Shown piece after piece: positions 1 to 6,581 of a DNA stretch of 12,471 bases (positions are counted from its first letter, which is position 1; every line of letters starts with the position of its first letter). Where the stretch lies: NCBI GenBank assembly GCA_964195995.1, contig CAXMQS010000084.1:1-12471 (forward strand), in the 5' to 3' direction. A model generated the notes under the pieces. It was not told where the DNA came from. It did no database searches and saw only the letters and a program-made list of their open reading frames with translations. The DNA comes from CAXMQS01 sp964195995 (GTDB lineage Bacteria > Actinomycetota > Acidimicrobiia > Spongiisociales > JAOTWH01). Position numbers and translations under genes: made by a program.

Positions 1-27
1 GAGCCCCCGTACGAACGGGGGCTCTTT
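1..27 (+). terminator. Hairpin terminator or 3' mRNA stabiliser of the upstream gene
   Basis: Positions 1-10 (GAGCCCCCGT) and 15-24 (ACGGGGGCTC) are perfect reverse complements around a 4-nt loop (ACGA), giving a very GC-rich 10-bp stem. Only three T residues follow, so the U-tract is short and termination may be partial. It lies directly before the transporter ATPase gene, where BMP-type operons usually have the end of the binding-protein gene. It could end an unrelated upstream transcript, or protect the upstream mRNA while allowing read-through. The hairpin is seen directly; the role is inferred. Confidence 0.65.
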
Positions 28-59
28 CGCGTCGTCTAGTGTGCGTTGGTCGTCCAAAC

Positions 60-64
60 GGGAG
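60..64 (+). promoter_or_regulatory. Shine-Dalgarno site supporting a TTG start for the ATPase
   Basis: GGGAG lies 7 nt before an in-frame TTG at 72-74. The frame also has a GTG at 39, but that start has no comparable purine-rich site, and its extra 11 residues do not resemble the family N-terminus. The TTG start gives a protein beginning MELELRGITKEFPG, the normal beginning for this ATPase family. Confidence 0.55.
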
Positions 65-71
65 TGAAGGC

Positions 72-1580
72 TTGGAACTCGAGCTACGGGGCATCACCAA
101 GGAGTTCCCCGGCGTGCTTGCCAACGACCATGTGGACTTGACCGTTCGCACGGGAGAGATCCTCTGTTTGCTTGGCGAGAACGGTGCCGGCAAGACCACG
201 CTCATGAACATCCTTTATGGGCTCTACCGCGCCGACTCCGGCGAGATCCTGATCGATGGCGAGGTACAGCACTTCGATGGCCCGGGCGACGCCATTGCCG
301 CCGGCATCGGCATGGTGCACCAGCATTTCATGCTGGTCCCTGTATTCGACGTCACTGAGAACGTCGTGCTCGGGGTTGAGCCAACCAAGGGGCCCGGGAT
401 CATCGACATCAAGGAAGCCCGCCGCGAGGTGGCCGAGATATCGGCGAAGTACGGCCTCCATGTGGACCCGACGGCGATGACGGAAGACCTGCCCGTCGGC
501 GTGCAGCAGCGCATCGAGATCATCAAGGTCCTCTTCAGGGAAGCTCAGGTCCTGGTGTTCGACGAGCCAACCGCGGTGTTGACCCCTCAGGAGGTCGATG
601 AGTTCTTTGGCATCGTGAGGGCCCTGCGCGACTCAGGGAAGGCCATCATCTTCATCACTCACAAGCTGGGTGAGGTTCTCGACATCGCAGATCGGATCAC
701 CGTTCTGCGCCGCGGGAAGTCAGTCGGCGACGCCGAGCCCTCTAAGACCGACAAGAACCAGCTTGCCGAGCTCATGGTTGGTAGGCCTGTTGAGTTGGTT
801 GTTGACAAGACTGCTGCTCAGCCAACCGACCCCATGTTGGAAGTAACGGACCTGGTTGTGATCGACGAGCGGGCAGTCAAATCGGTGAACGGTGTTTCCT
901 TTACGGTCAGAGCTGGCGAGATCGTCGGCATCGCCGGTGTCCAGGGGAACGGGCAGACGGAGCTAGTCGAGGCACTGACCGGTCTGCGAGAGCCATTGAG
1001 CGGCAGCATTCGGATGAATGGTGTCGACACGACGAACAGTTCGCCGCGCCAGATCCACGATCTCGGCGTCGCTCATGTTCCCGAAGACCGTCAACGCAGC
1101 GGTTTGGTACTCAACTTCACCATCGCTGAGAACATGGTTCTCAACTCCTACCACGCATCTCCCTTCTCGAAGGGCATCAAGATAAATTGGGACGCCACTC
1201 AGGAAGCCGCCAAGCGTCTTGTCGCCGAGTACGACGTGAGGACCCCGGGCGTAGACGTTGAGATTGCGAATCTTTCGGGGGGCAATCAGCAGAAGGTCAT
1301 CGTGGCCCGGGAGTTCGGCCACGACGTCAAGCTGGTTATCGCCTCGCAGCCAACCAGGGGTCTCGATGTCGGATCGATCGAGTACATCCATGAGCGGATC
1401 GTCAAGGAGCGCGACGACGGCGCAGCCATTCTGGTCGTGTCAACGGAGCTGGATGAGGTCCTGGCCCTGAGTGATCGAATCCTGGTCATGTACCGAGGCG
1501 CTGTGATCGCCGAGGTTCCCGGCTCCGAGGCAACGGCGGCCGACCTTGGTCTGTACATGGCTGGATCGAGCCCTCGATGA
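72..1580 (+). CDS. BMP-family nucleoside ABC importer, double-domain ATP-binding protein
   Basis: This is the energising subunit of a ribose/nucleoside-type ABC importer (NupO/YufO, RbsA-like), acting on the cytoplasmic face of the membrane. From the TTG start it is 502 aa, usual for the family, with two fused ATPase domains. Domain 1 has Walker A GENGAGKT (35-42), a Q-loop in MVHQH (about 84), the family's variant signature LPVGVQQR (140-147), Walker B VLVFDEPT (160-167) and H-loop ITHK (195-198). Domain 2 has the degenerate Walker A GVQGNGQT (289-296), signature LSGGNQQK (401-408) and a Walker B-like LVIASQPT (421-428) without the catalytic Glu. This asymmetry, with site 2 mainly nucleotide-binding, is normal for the family. 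The stop overlaps the next start as ATGA, indicating translational coupling. Start at 72 is preferred over GTG 39. Nucleoside specificity is inferred from the partner permeases; another sugar-like ligand is possible. Confidence 0.93.
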   Translation: MELELRGITKEFPGVLANDHVDLTVRTGEILCLLGENGAGKTTLMNILYGLYRADSGEILIDGEVQHFDGPGDAIAAGIGMVHQHFMLVPVFDVTENVVLGVEPTKGPGIIDIKEARREVAEISAKYGLHVDPTAMTEDLPVGVQQRIEIIKVLFREAQVLVFDEPTAVLTPQEVDEFFGIVRALRDSGKAIIFITHKLGEVLDIADRITVLRRGKSVGDAEPSKTDKNQLAELMVGRPVELVVDKTAAQPTDPMLEVTDLVVIDERAVKSVNGVSFTVRAGEIVGIAGVQGNGQTELVEALTGLREPLSGSIRMNGVDTTNSSPRQIHDLGVAHVPEDRQRSGLVLNFTIAENMVLNSYHASPFSKGIKINWDATQEAAKRLVAEYDVRTPGVDVEIANLSGGNQQKVIVAREFGHDVKLVIASQPTRGLDVGSIEYIHERIVKERDDGAAILVVSTELDEVLALSDRILVMYRGAVIAEVPGSEATAADLGLYMAGSSPR

Positions 1581-2806
1581 CAGAACCGCTCCTCCCCGTA
1601 GAGCCGGCCGCCAACGGCGACGATGACGCCAGTAACTCGAGAAGATTCTTCGAGGACATCACCGGAATCCACGTCAACTGGCGCACCGCGATCATGGTCC
1701 CGTTGCTGGCGGTGTTCAGCGCCCTCGTCGTCGGTGCCTTCGTGATGGTGATGACCGACATCGACATCCTCAAGAAGTGGACGTCGTCGCCGGGCGGGGC
1801 GGCGGTGGATAGCTGGGACTTGATCTACTCGGCTTACGTGGCGCTAGCGAAGGGGGCGTTCGGTTCGGTCAGTGCTTGGTCCGAGACCATCGTGGCGGCC
1901 ACTCCACTGGTCTTCGCCGGCCTGGCAGTCGCTATCGGCTTCCGGGCCGGCCTCTTCAACATCGGCGGCCAGGGCCAGATGATCATGGGCGGAATGTTCG
2001 CCACGATCGTCGGATTCCAGTTCGCGGCCCCATCGTTCATCCACATCCCATTGGTGTTGTTCGCCGGCGTCCTCGGTGGGGCCATCTGGGGTGGCATCCC
2101 TGGAGTCCTGCGCGCTCGCACGGGCGCACACGAGGTCATAACCACGATCATGATGAACTTCATTGCGCTCTTCTTGATGAACTGGGCTCTCAAGACATCG
2201 TTCGTGAGGGTCGAGGACCGGCTCGACCCTCTCTCCAAAGTGATCGAAACCTCAGCCAAGCTCCCACGATTGCTTGGTTTCCTGGATAGGAGCGAGCTGC
2301 GGGTTCACGCCGGTTTCATCGTGGCGCTGCTGGTCGCTTGGGTCATCTGGTGGCTGCTGTTCCGGTCAACGATCGGCTTCGAGTTCCGCGCTACGGGCTT
2401 CAACCCCGATGCTGCGAGATATGGCGGCATCAACGTCGACCGCACCTACGTTCTCGTCATGGCTGTCGCGGGAGCCGCCGCAGGGCTGGCAGGAGCTTCG
2501 GAGGTCATGGGGCTCCACCATCGGCTGTTCTCTGGCTTCCAGGGGACGATCGGCTTCGATGCGATCGCTCTTGCCCTGCTTGGTCGGTCTCATCCTGCTG
2601 GCGTCGTCGCGGCCGCGCTGCTGTTCGGCGCCCTCAAGGCCGGGGGGCGTCAGATGCAGGCAGCGACCGATATTCCAATCGATCTGATCCTGGTGGTGCA
2701 GGCGCTGGTGATCATCTTCATCGCTGCCCCCGCCCTCATCAGGGCCATCTACCGTGTGCGGACGGGCGAGGGCACTGGCCAAGTCACGAGGGGTTGGTCG
2801 ACGTGA
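1577..2806 (+). CDS. BMP-family nucleoside ABC importer, permease 1 (NupP/YufP-like)
   Basis: 409 aa, highly hydrophobic, BPD_transp_2 family, with about ten membrane segments after a polar N-terminus of about 37 residues. Family marks are FNIGGQGQMIMGG (127-139), AHEVITTIMMN (184-194) and the cytoplasmic coupling loop RATGFNPDAARYGGI (271-285), close to the usual 'RAvGxNpxAArYaGI' form. Its ATG overlaps the ATPase stop by four bases (ATGA) and its own stop overlaps the next GTG (GTGA), so the three subunits are probably made in a fixed ratio from one mRNA. It forms a heterodimeric membrane channel with the next gene product. A long open frame in another register over its 3' half (2338-2802) looks like a high-GC artefact. 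The family call is secure; substrate is inferred. Confidence 0.92.
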   Translation: MTEPLLPVEPAANGDDDASNSRRFFEDITGIHVNWRTAIMVPLLAVFSALVVGAFVMVMTDIDILKKWTSSPGGAAVDSWDLIYSAYVALAKGAFGSVSAWSETIVAATPLVFAGLAVAIGFRAGLFNIGGQGQMIMGGMFATIVGFQFAAPSFIHIPLVLFAGVLGGAIWGGIPGVLRARTGAHEVITTIMMNFIALFLMNWALKTSFVRVEDRLDPLSKVIETSAKLPRLLGFLDRSELRVHAGFIVALLVAWVIWWLLFRSTIGFEFRATGFNPDAARYGGINVDRTYVLVMAVAGAAAGLAGASEVMGLHHRLFSGFQGTIGFDAIALALLGRSHPAGVVAAALLFGALKAGGRQMQAATDIPIDLILVVQALVIIFIAAPALIRAIYRVRTGEGTGQVTRGWST

Positions 2807-4107
2807 CCGCCGCCACCGTGACCCCAGAGGTAGTTGCGATAACGCCGGCGGAGTTGCGGCGAGCGAGGATCGTTGGCTTCGCCTATATCGCGATGGCCAT
2901 CCTTGTTCTCTGGCTGTTCGCGTTGGGCACCGAAGGCGATGCCAGGTTCGGCCTGGCCCAGCCGACTGAACGCTTCAAGGACTTCCCCGATCTGGTGCTC
3001 CCCGCGGCCCCATTCGCATACGCCGTCGCCGTGGTACTGGCGTTCCTCGGCGGAGCCCAACTCATGCGTGGGTTCGGCAAGTGGACGAACATCATCCTCG
3101 GCATCGCACTGCTTCTGTTCGTCTTTGCCTTCCTCACGTGGGCAACCGCCGGCAAGTCGTTCAGCCTCGTCGGGATGCTCCGCGAGACGGTCTTGCGAGC
3201 GACACCGATCGGCTTAGGGGCCTTGAGCGGCGTGTTATGCGAGCGCGTCGCTGTGATCAACATTGCGATCGAGGGGATGCTCCTCACCGGTGCCTTTACG
3301 GGAGCGATCGTTGGCTCGGCCGCCCGCAACGTCGAGATCGGCGGCCTCAACATCGCTGTGTACCTGGGCATCGGCCTGGCGATCTTCTCCGGCGCGCTGT
3401 TGGCGTTGGCGCTTGGAGTGCTCGCCATCAAGTACCGCGTCGACCAGATCATCGTCGGCGTTGTGATCAACATCTTCGCGGTGGGGTTGACAGGTTTCAT
3501 GTCTGTGCGCGTCCTGGCCAACAACGCCCACCTCAATAGCACCTCGACGGCGAGACCGATCGGGATACCCCTGCTGGAGGACATTCCAGTGCTGGGAACC
3601 GTCTTCTTCCGTCAGAACATCTTCGTCTATGTCATGTTCATCCTGACCGCACTTCTCACCTTCGGGTTGTTCCGAACGAGATGGGGGCTGCGCTCTCGAG
3701 CGGTCGGCGAGCATCCGCGCGCAGCTGACACCCTCGGGGTCCGTGTCTATCGGCTGCGCTACCTCAACGTCATGCTCGGCGGCATGGTCGCGGGCTTCGG
3801 CGGCGCCTACCTCACTCTCGGCGCTGTCGGCCGTTTCGACGACAACATGACGTCTGGCCGCGGCTTCATCGCCCTCGCCGCCATGATCTTCGGGCGCTGG
3901 CACCCAGTAGGAGCGGTTTCCGGTGCTCTGGTGTTTGGCTTCGCCGAGGCCATCCGGACCAAGCTGGCGATCCTGGGAACGAACATCCCCTCGGAGTTTC
4001 TGGCGATGACCCCATACGTGGTGACGATCATCGTCGTTGCCGGCCTCGTCGGCAAGGCCCGCCCGCCTGCAGCAGACGGCCAGCCCTACGTCAAGGAAGG
4101 CGGCTAG
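2803..4107 (+). CDS. BMP-family nucleoside ABC importer, permease 2 (NupQ/YufQ-like)
   Basis: 434 aa from GTG 2803, which overlaps the preceding TGA (GTGA) and has GAGGGG nine nt upstream at 2788-2793. The frame is open far upstream, but residues encoded before 2803 are Arg/Pro/Gly-rich and unlike a permease. The conserved core has CERVAVINIAIEGMLLTGAF (146-165), RAVGEHPRAADTLGV (299-313) and GRGFIALAAMIFGRWHPVGA (352-371), all typical of the second permease of BMP transporters. It pairs with permease 1. Compared with Bacillus YufQ (about 320 aa from memory) it has about 110 extra N-terminal residues carrying about three further hydrophobic segments (23-42, 68-86, 94-116). No same-strand gene follows for over 1 kb, so it probably ends the operon. 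Confidence 0.92.
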   Translation: MTAATVTPEVVAITPAELRRARIVGFAYIAMAILVLWLFALGTEGDARFGLAQPTERFKDFPDLVLPAAPFAYAVAVVLAFLGGAQLMRGFGKWTNIILGIALLLFVFAFLTWATAGKSFSLVGMLRETVLRATPIGLGALSGVLCERVAVINIAIEGMLLTGAFTGAIVGSAARNVEIGGLNIAVYLGIGLAIFSGALLALALGVLAIKYRVDQIIVGVVINIFAVGLTGFMSVRVLANNAHLNSTSTARPIGIPLLEDIPVLGTVFFRQNIFVYVMFILTALLTFGLFRTRWGLRSRAVGEHPRAADTLGVRVYRLRYLNVMLGGMVAGFGGAYLTLGAVGRFDDNMTSGRGFIALAAMIFGRWHPVGAVSGALVFGFAEAIRTKLAILGTNIPSEFLAMTPYVVTIIVVAGLVGKARPPAADGQPYVKEGG

Positions 4108-4149
4108 GCGAGCTTCGCTCCGCCGGCTGTGGCGCCCGACGACCGTCCT

Positions 4150-4224
4150 GCTTTGGGCTTGACGTCCAACGGGCGTTGCTTTGGGGCAGGTCACGAGCAG
4201 CACTGTCGTCGACGAGCCCAAAGC
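4150..4224. repeat. Inverted repeat in the convergent intergenic gap
   Basis: GCTTTGGGCT (4150-4159) and AGCCCAAAGC (4215-4224) are exact reverse complements, extendable inward by a G-U and a G-C pair. They enclose about 51 nt that contain a smaller CAAC-GGGC-GTTG hairpin (4167-4178). The pair lies in the 128-bp gap between the convergent permease 2 and zinc-ribbon genes. It could form a branched RNA end or a bidirectional terminator, but the loop is long and neither side has a T-tract. No other terminator is visible in 4108-4235. Confidence 0.3.
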
Positions 4225-4235
4225 CCAAGCTGCGG

Positions 4236-5081
4236 CTAGCTGCTCTCCACCACTCGTCCGAAGAACTTGACTTCCTGTAGAGCCAGTTCCCGGAAGGGCA
4301 AGCGGCCCTCGTAGGGCTCGGCGGTGTAGGTGTTGATGACCTTGATAGTGATCTCGGTGGTCTGCAGGCTTGGCACGGTGATGGCCTGCGCGGAGTTGTC
4401 GTCTTCGAGCGTCCCCGAGGTGACCGTCGGCAGGTCATCGATCTCGATTTGGTAGTCCCTGATGCGGTAGTTGCGGAGGAACCGCTCCTCATCGGTGATG
4501 TTCTGGAGCTGAATCTGCGTTATCTGCACTGGCTGAGCGAAGGTGAACGTGAGGAACGCCTGGCCGCTGAGCTGGGTGTCGTTCCAGCTGTTTTCGGGAT
4601 CGGAGTCGATGAGCGCACTCGCCGGGAACCCTGGGATCTGCGAAGAGGCCCTCACGTCCGTGACCTGAAGCTCAACTATGGCCTGGCTGGGGATGGTCGA
4701 GACGCCCGTCGTGTCGGCGGTGGTGCCGGATGACGGGTTGTCGCTGCCGCCATTGAAGATGTTGACCAAGAGGGCGATGAGCGCCACGGCGAGGATGACG
4801 GCTGCGAGCACCATGAGGGCTCGGGCTCCTGCCGTTGTTCGCAGCATCGGCTGCGGAGAAACTGGCAACGGTCCCTGGGAGACACGGGCTCCGCAAGACT
4901 CGCAGTGGCGATTGTGGGCAGGATTGGCGGTGCCGCAGCTGGGACAGGAGACCATCGGCGCGTCGTCCGTGGTCAGAGCACGGGCGGGCGCACTCTCCTC
5001 GGCGCCAGGGTCCGGCGGGCCCTCGTCGAGCTCAAACGGCTCGAACAGGTCCTCGAAGCCGTCAACCTTGTCGTTGTCCAA
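4236..5081 (-). CDS. Zinc-ribbon, single-pass membrane protein with C-terminal discoidin-like domain
   Basis: 281 aa from TTG 5081. Order of parts: an acidic N-terminus (about 1-40); a double-knuckle zinc ribbon with CPSC (46-49) and CESC (60-63); one membrane helix (about 88-109); a Ser/Thr/Gly linker; and a beta-rich domain (about 138-277) with features of F5/8-type-C or 'NADase-type glycan-binding' folds (ASSQIPGFPASALIDSD, then NSWND, FLTFTF, ITQIQLQNI). The ribbon is probably cytoplasmic and the beta domain outside, but this topology is inferred. Ligand and role are unknown. The TTG start has GGAAGGGG five nt upstream (5087-5094). An in-frame GTG at 5141 would add 20 residues but has GGAG only one nt away, too close to serve it. 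It is divergent from the 38-codon ORF and radA. The coding call is strong, the function open. Confidence 0.8.
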   Translation of the reverse strand: MDNDKVDGFEDLFEPFELDEGPPDPGAEESAPARALTTDDAPMVSCPSCGTANPAHNRHCESCGARVSQGPLPVSPQPMLRTTAGARALMVLAAVILAVALIALLVNIFNGGSDNPSSGTTADTTGVSTIPSQAIVELQVTDVRASSQIPGFPASALIDSDPENSWNDTQLSGQAFLTFTFAQPVQITQIQLQNITDEERFLRNYRIRDYQIEIDDLPTVTSGTLEDDNSAQAITVPSLQTTEITIKVINTYTAEPYEGRLPFRELALQEVKFFGRVVESS

Positions 5082-5086
5082 CGGAG

Positions 5087-5094
5087 CCCCTTCC
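5087..5094 (-). promoter_or_regulatory. Shine-Dalgarno-like site for the zinc-ribbon gene
   Basis: On the minus strand GGAAGGGG ends five nt before the TTG at 5081-5079. It decides between that start and the upstream GTG at 5141, which lacks a well-spaced site. A minus-strand TANNNT (TAAGGT, 5112-5107) lies just upstream and could be the -10 of a short leader, though no -35 is evident. Confidence 0.4.
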
Positions 5095-5130
5095 GGTGAT
5101 GACCCCACCTTAGAGCGCGAAGCACCTGGG

Positions 5131-5136
5131 TACTCT
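5131..5136 (+). promoter_or_regulatory. Possible -10 hexamer (TACTCT) before the 38-codon ORF
   Basis: TACTCT fits the actinobacterial TANNNT -10 pattern and ends 10 nt before ATG 5147, so the transcript would have almost no leader. No clear -35 or Shine-Dalgarno sequence is visible. It could equally drive radA through the small ORF. Prediction by pattern only. Confidence 0.25.
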
Positions 5137-5146
5137 GGCACACTCC

Positions 5147-5263
5147 ATGACCGTTGTCAGCACCATTCGCGCTACCGAGGGTTGGACTGCAGCTGGGCTG
5201 CTCGGCATTGTTCTGGTCGTGGGTATCGGGGTGCTGGCGTTTCTTGTCATACGCCGCGGATAA
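5147..5263 (+). CDS. Possible 38-aa single-pass membrane miniprotein
   Basis: ATG 5147 to TAA 5261-5263 encodes 38 aa. The N-terminus (MTVVSTIRATEGWTAAG) is polar to amphipathic, then about 17-20 strongly hydrophobic residues (LLGIVLVVGIGVLAFLVI, 18-35) end in a basic RRG tail. This looks like a real membrane helix with positive-inside orientation (N-out/C-in). By my count 24 of 38 codons end in G or C, somewhat less biased than its neighbours appear. It ends nine nt before the radA start and is divergent from the zinc-ribbon gene, so it may be co-transcribed with radA. There is no Shine-Dalgarno, but a TANNNT hexamer lies 10 nt upstream. I do not recognise a family. It could be a chance ORF in the radA leader. 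Confidence 0.45.
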   Translation: MTVVSTIRATEGWTAAGLLGIVLVVGIGVLAFLVIRRG

Positions 5264-5266
5264 ATT
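5261..5266 (+). promoter_or_regulatory. radA: Possible -10 hexamer (TAAATT) for a leaderless radA transcript
   Basis: TAAATT fits TANNNT, matches four of six TATAAT positions, and ends six nt before the radA GTG, which has no Shine-Dalgarno. That spacing would put the transcript start at or next to the start codon. It includes the TAA stop of the 38-codon ORF, so the match may be partly fortuitous. No properly spaced -35 was found; TTGTCA at 5244-5249 is too close. Confidence 0.3.
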
Positions 5267-5272
5267 CGGGCT

Positions 5273-6550
5273 GTGAAATACGGCTGCAACGGCTGCGGGT
5301 ATCTGGCGGCGCAATGGCTTGGGTTCTGTCCGAGCTGTCGTCTTGAGTCCGGGCTCGTTCCCTTTGGCGAGGACGACGGGGAATCGGGTGGCGCCGTGTC
5401 CGTCCTCGAGGTTGCGGCCGAGAACGCTCGGCACGAAGCGACGGGTGTTGGCGAGGTCGATCGAGTGCTTGGCGGGGGCCTGGTGCCGGGGGCGGCCATT
5501 CTCGTCGCCGGTGAGCCGGGCATAGGGAAGTCGACGCTGCTACTGCAGGTCGGCGCGGCCGTCGCCGCTCGAGGCAGGCCGGTGCTCGTTGCCTCTGGCG
5601 AGGAGTCACCGCAACAGATCGCGTCGCGGGCCGTCAGGGTCACCGCAACAGCGCCCGCGTTGCATGTGATGGCCGCAAGCACAGTGTCGGCCATCACCGA
5701 GGCTGCGCGCGATCTCAAGCCTGCCGTCGTCGTGGTCGACTCGATCCAGAGTGTCTCGCCGTCAACCGCCGACGCCCTTCCGGGATCGGCGACAGCGGTC
5801 AAGCTGGCGACGGCGGAACTGGTTGGCTGGGGCAAGGCCAACGCCACACCGATGCTGTTGGTCGGCCATGTCAACAAGGAGGGGGCCATCGCCGGCCCCA
5901 AGGTGCTGGAGCACGCGGTCGACGTCGTGACCTCATTGGAAGGCGACCACTATCGAGACCTTCGAGTGCTGCGGTGTCGTAAGAACCGCTACGGCCCGAC
6001 GAGTCGCATTGGCCTGTTCCGCCTCTCGGAGATGGGCATGGAAGAGCTGAGCGACCCCTCTGCAGCCCTTGTCGGCTCTTGGCAGGGTGACGTTGCTGGG
6101 AGCGTTGCCTTCCCTTCGGTCGAGGGTGGGCGGCCGATCACAGTGGAGATTCAGGCGCTGGTGGCGCCCTCGACCGCTAAGCAGCTACGAAGGAGCGTGC
6201 GTGGCGTCGATAGCGCGCGCGTCCACCAGTTGATAGCGGTCCTCGAGCGGCACGCCGGCCTGTTCTTCGGCGGCCATGATGTCTACGTCGGCGTCTCTGG
6301 AGGCCTCAAAGTGAAGGAAGCCGCGGCGGACCTGCCCGTCGCGCTGGCGCTGGCATCAAGCCTGGTCGGTGTTCCGCTTGGTCGAGTGGGAGCGTGGGGA
6401 GAGGTCAACCTGACTGGAGAGGTTCGGGCAGTCGCTCACGCCGAGTGGCGTCGCGAAGAGGGCGAGCGTATCGGTCTGTCTGGCTATCTGTCTCCGGAGG
6501 CCGGAAGACGGCGGATAGAAGCGGTCCTGAGCGCGGCGGGTCTCTGCTGA
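5273..6550 (+). CDS. radA: DNA repair protein RadA (Sms), branch-migration ATPase/helicase
   Basis: RadA is a RecA-like hexameric motor that helps process recombination intermediates in the cytoplasm. The 425-aa product has the N-terminal C4 zinc finger (C5, C8, C19, C22, within CNGCGYLAAQWLGFCPSC), Walker A GEPGIGKST (80-88), SGEES (108-112), Walker B AVVVVDS (151-157), the RadA-specific motif as KNRYG (237-241, usually KNRFG), and a C-terminal Lon-like domain (about 285-425) with LPVALALASS and GEVNLTGEVRAV (376-387). The GTG start places the zinc finger at residue 5, as expected. It is a little shorter than usual (about 450 aa from memory), mainly at the C-terminus. It is followed by disA after 31 nt, a conserved pairing; in Bacillus RadA binds DisA and lowers its cyclase activity. 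Confidence 0.97.
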   Translation: MKYGCNGCGYLAAQWLGFCPSCRLESGLVPFGEDDGESGGAVSVLEVAAENARHEATGVGEVDRVLGGGLVPGAAILVAGEPGIGKSTLLLQVGAAVAARGRPVLVASGEESPQQIASRAVRVTATAPALHVMAASTVSAITEAARDLKPAVVVVDSIQSVSPSTADALPGSATAVKLATAELVGWGKANATPMLLVGHVNKEGAIAGPKVLEHAVDVVTSLEGDHYRDLRVLRCRKNRYGPTSRIGLFRLSEMGMEELSDPSAALVGSWQGDVAGSVAFPSVEGGRPITVEIQALVAPSTAKQLRRSVRGVDSARVHQLIAVLERHAGLFFGGHDVYVGVSGGLKVKEAAADLPVALALASSLVGVPLGRVGAWGEVNLTGEVRAVAHAEWRREEGERIGLSGYLSPEAGRRRIEAVLSAAGLC

Positions 6551-6568
6551 GGCATCGCTTTGGCGTAG

Positions 6569-6574
6569 TAGCCT
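6569..6574 (+). promoter_or_regulatory. disA: Possible -10 hexamer (TAGCCT) for a leaderless disA transcript
   Basis: TAGCCT fits TANNNT and ends seven nt before the disA GTG at 6582. The 31-nt radA-disA gap has no Shine-Dalgarno, so disA could be translated from a leaderless transcript in addition to read-through from radA. No -35 is apparent. Confidence 0.3.
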
Positions 6575-6581
6575 CGCCGCA

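Noticed and set aside
39..71. GTG at 39 as start of the transporter ATPase
   Set aside because: The extra 11 residues do not resemble the family N-terminus, and the TTG at 72 has GGGAG at a good distance, though a start at 39 cannot be fully excluded.
2338..2802. Long open frame upstream of permease 2, in frame with it
   Set aside because: It overlaps permease 1 in another register and encodes Arg/Pro/Gly-rich residues with no membrane pattern. The GTGA overlap and purine-rich site at 2788-2793 mark the real start at 2803.
3235..4221. 328-codon minus-strand open frame opposite permease 2
   Set aside because: Its residues are low-complexity acidic/His/Arg strings and it is antisense to a strongly conserved permease; a typical high-GC shadow.
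5082..5141. GTG at 5141 as start of the zinc-ribbon gene
   Set aside because: The GGAG beside it is only one nt from the codon, while TTG 5081 has a properly spaced site. Kept as an alternative, not the main call.
5110..5901. 263-codon minus-strand open frame opposite the start of radA
   Set aside because: Ser/Thr/Ala/Pro-rich composition, antisense to clear RadA motifs, no recognisable domain.
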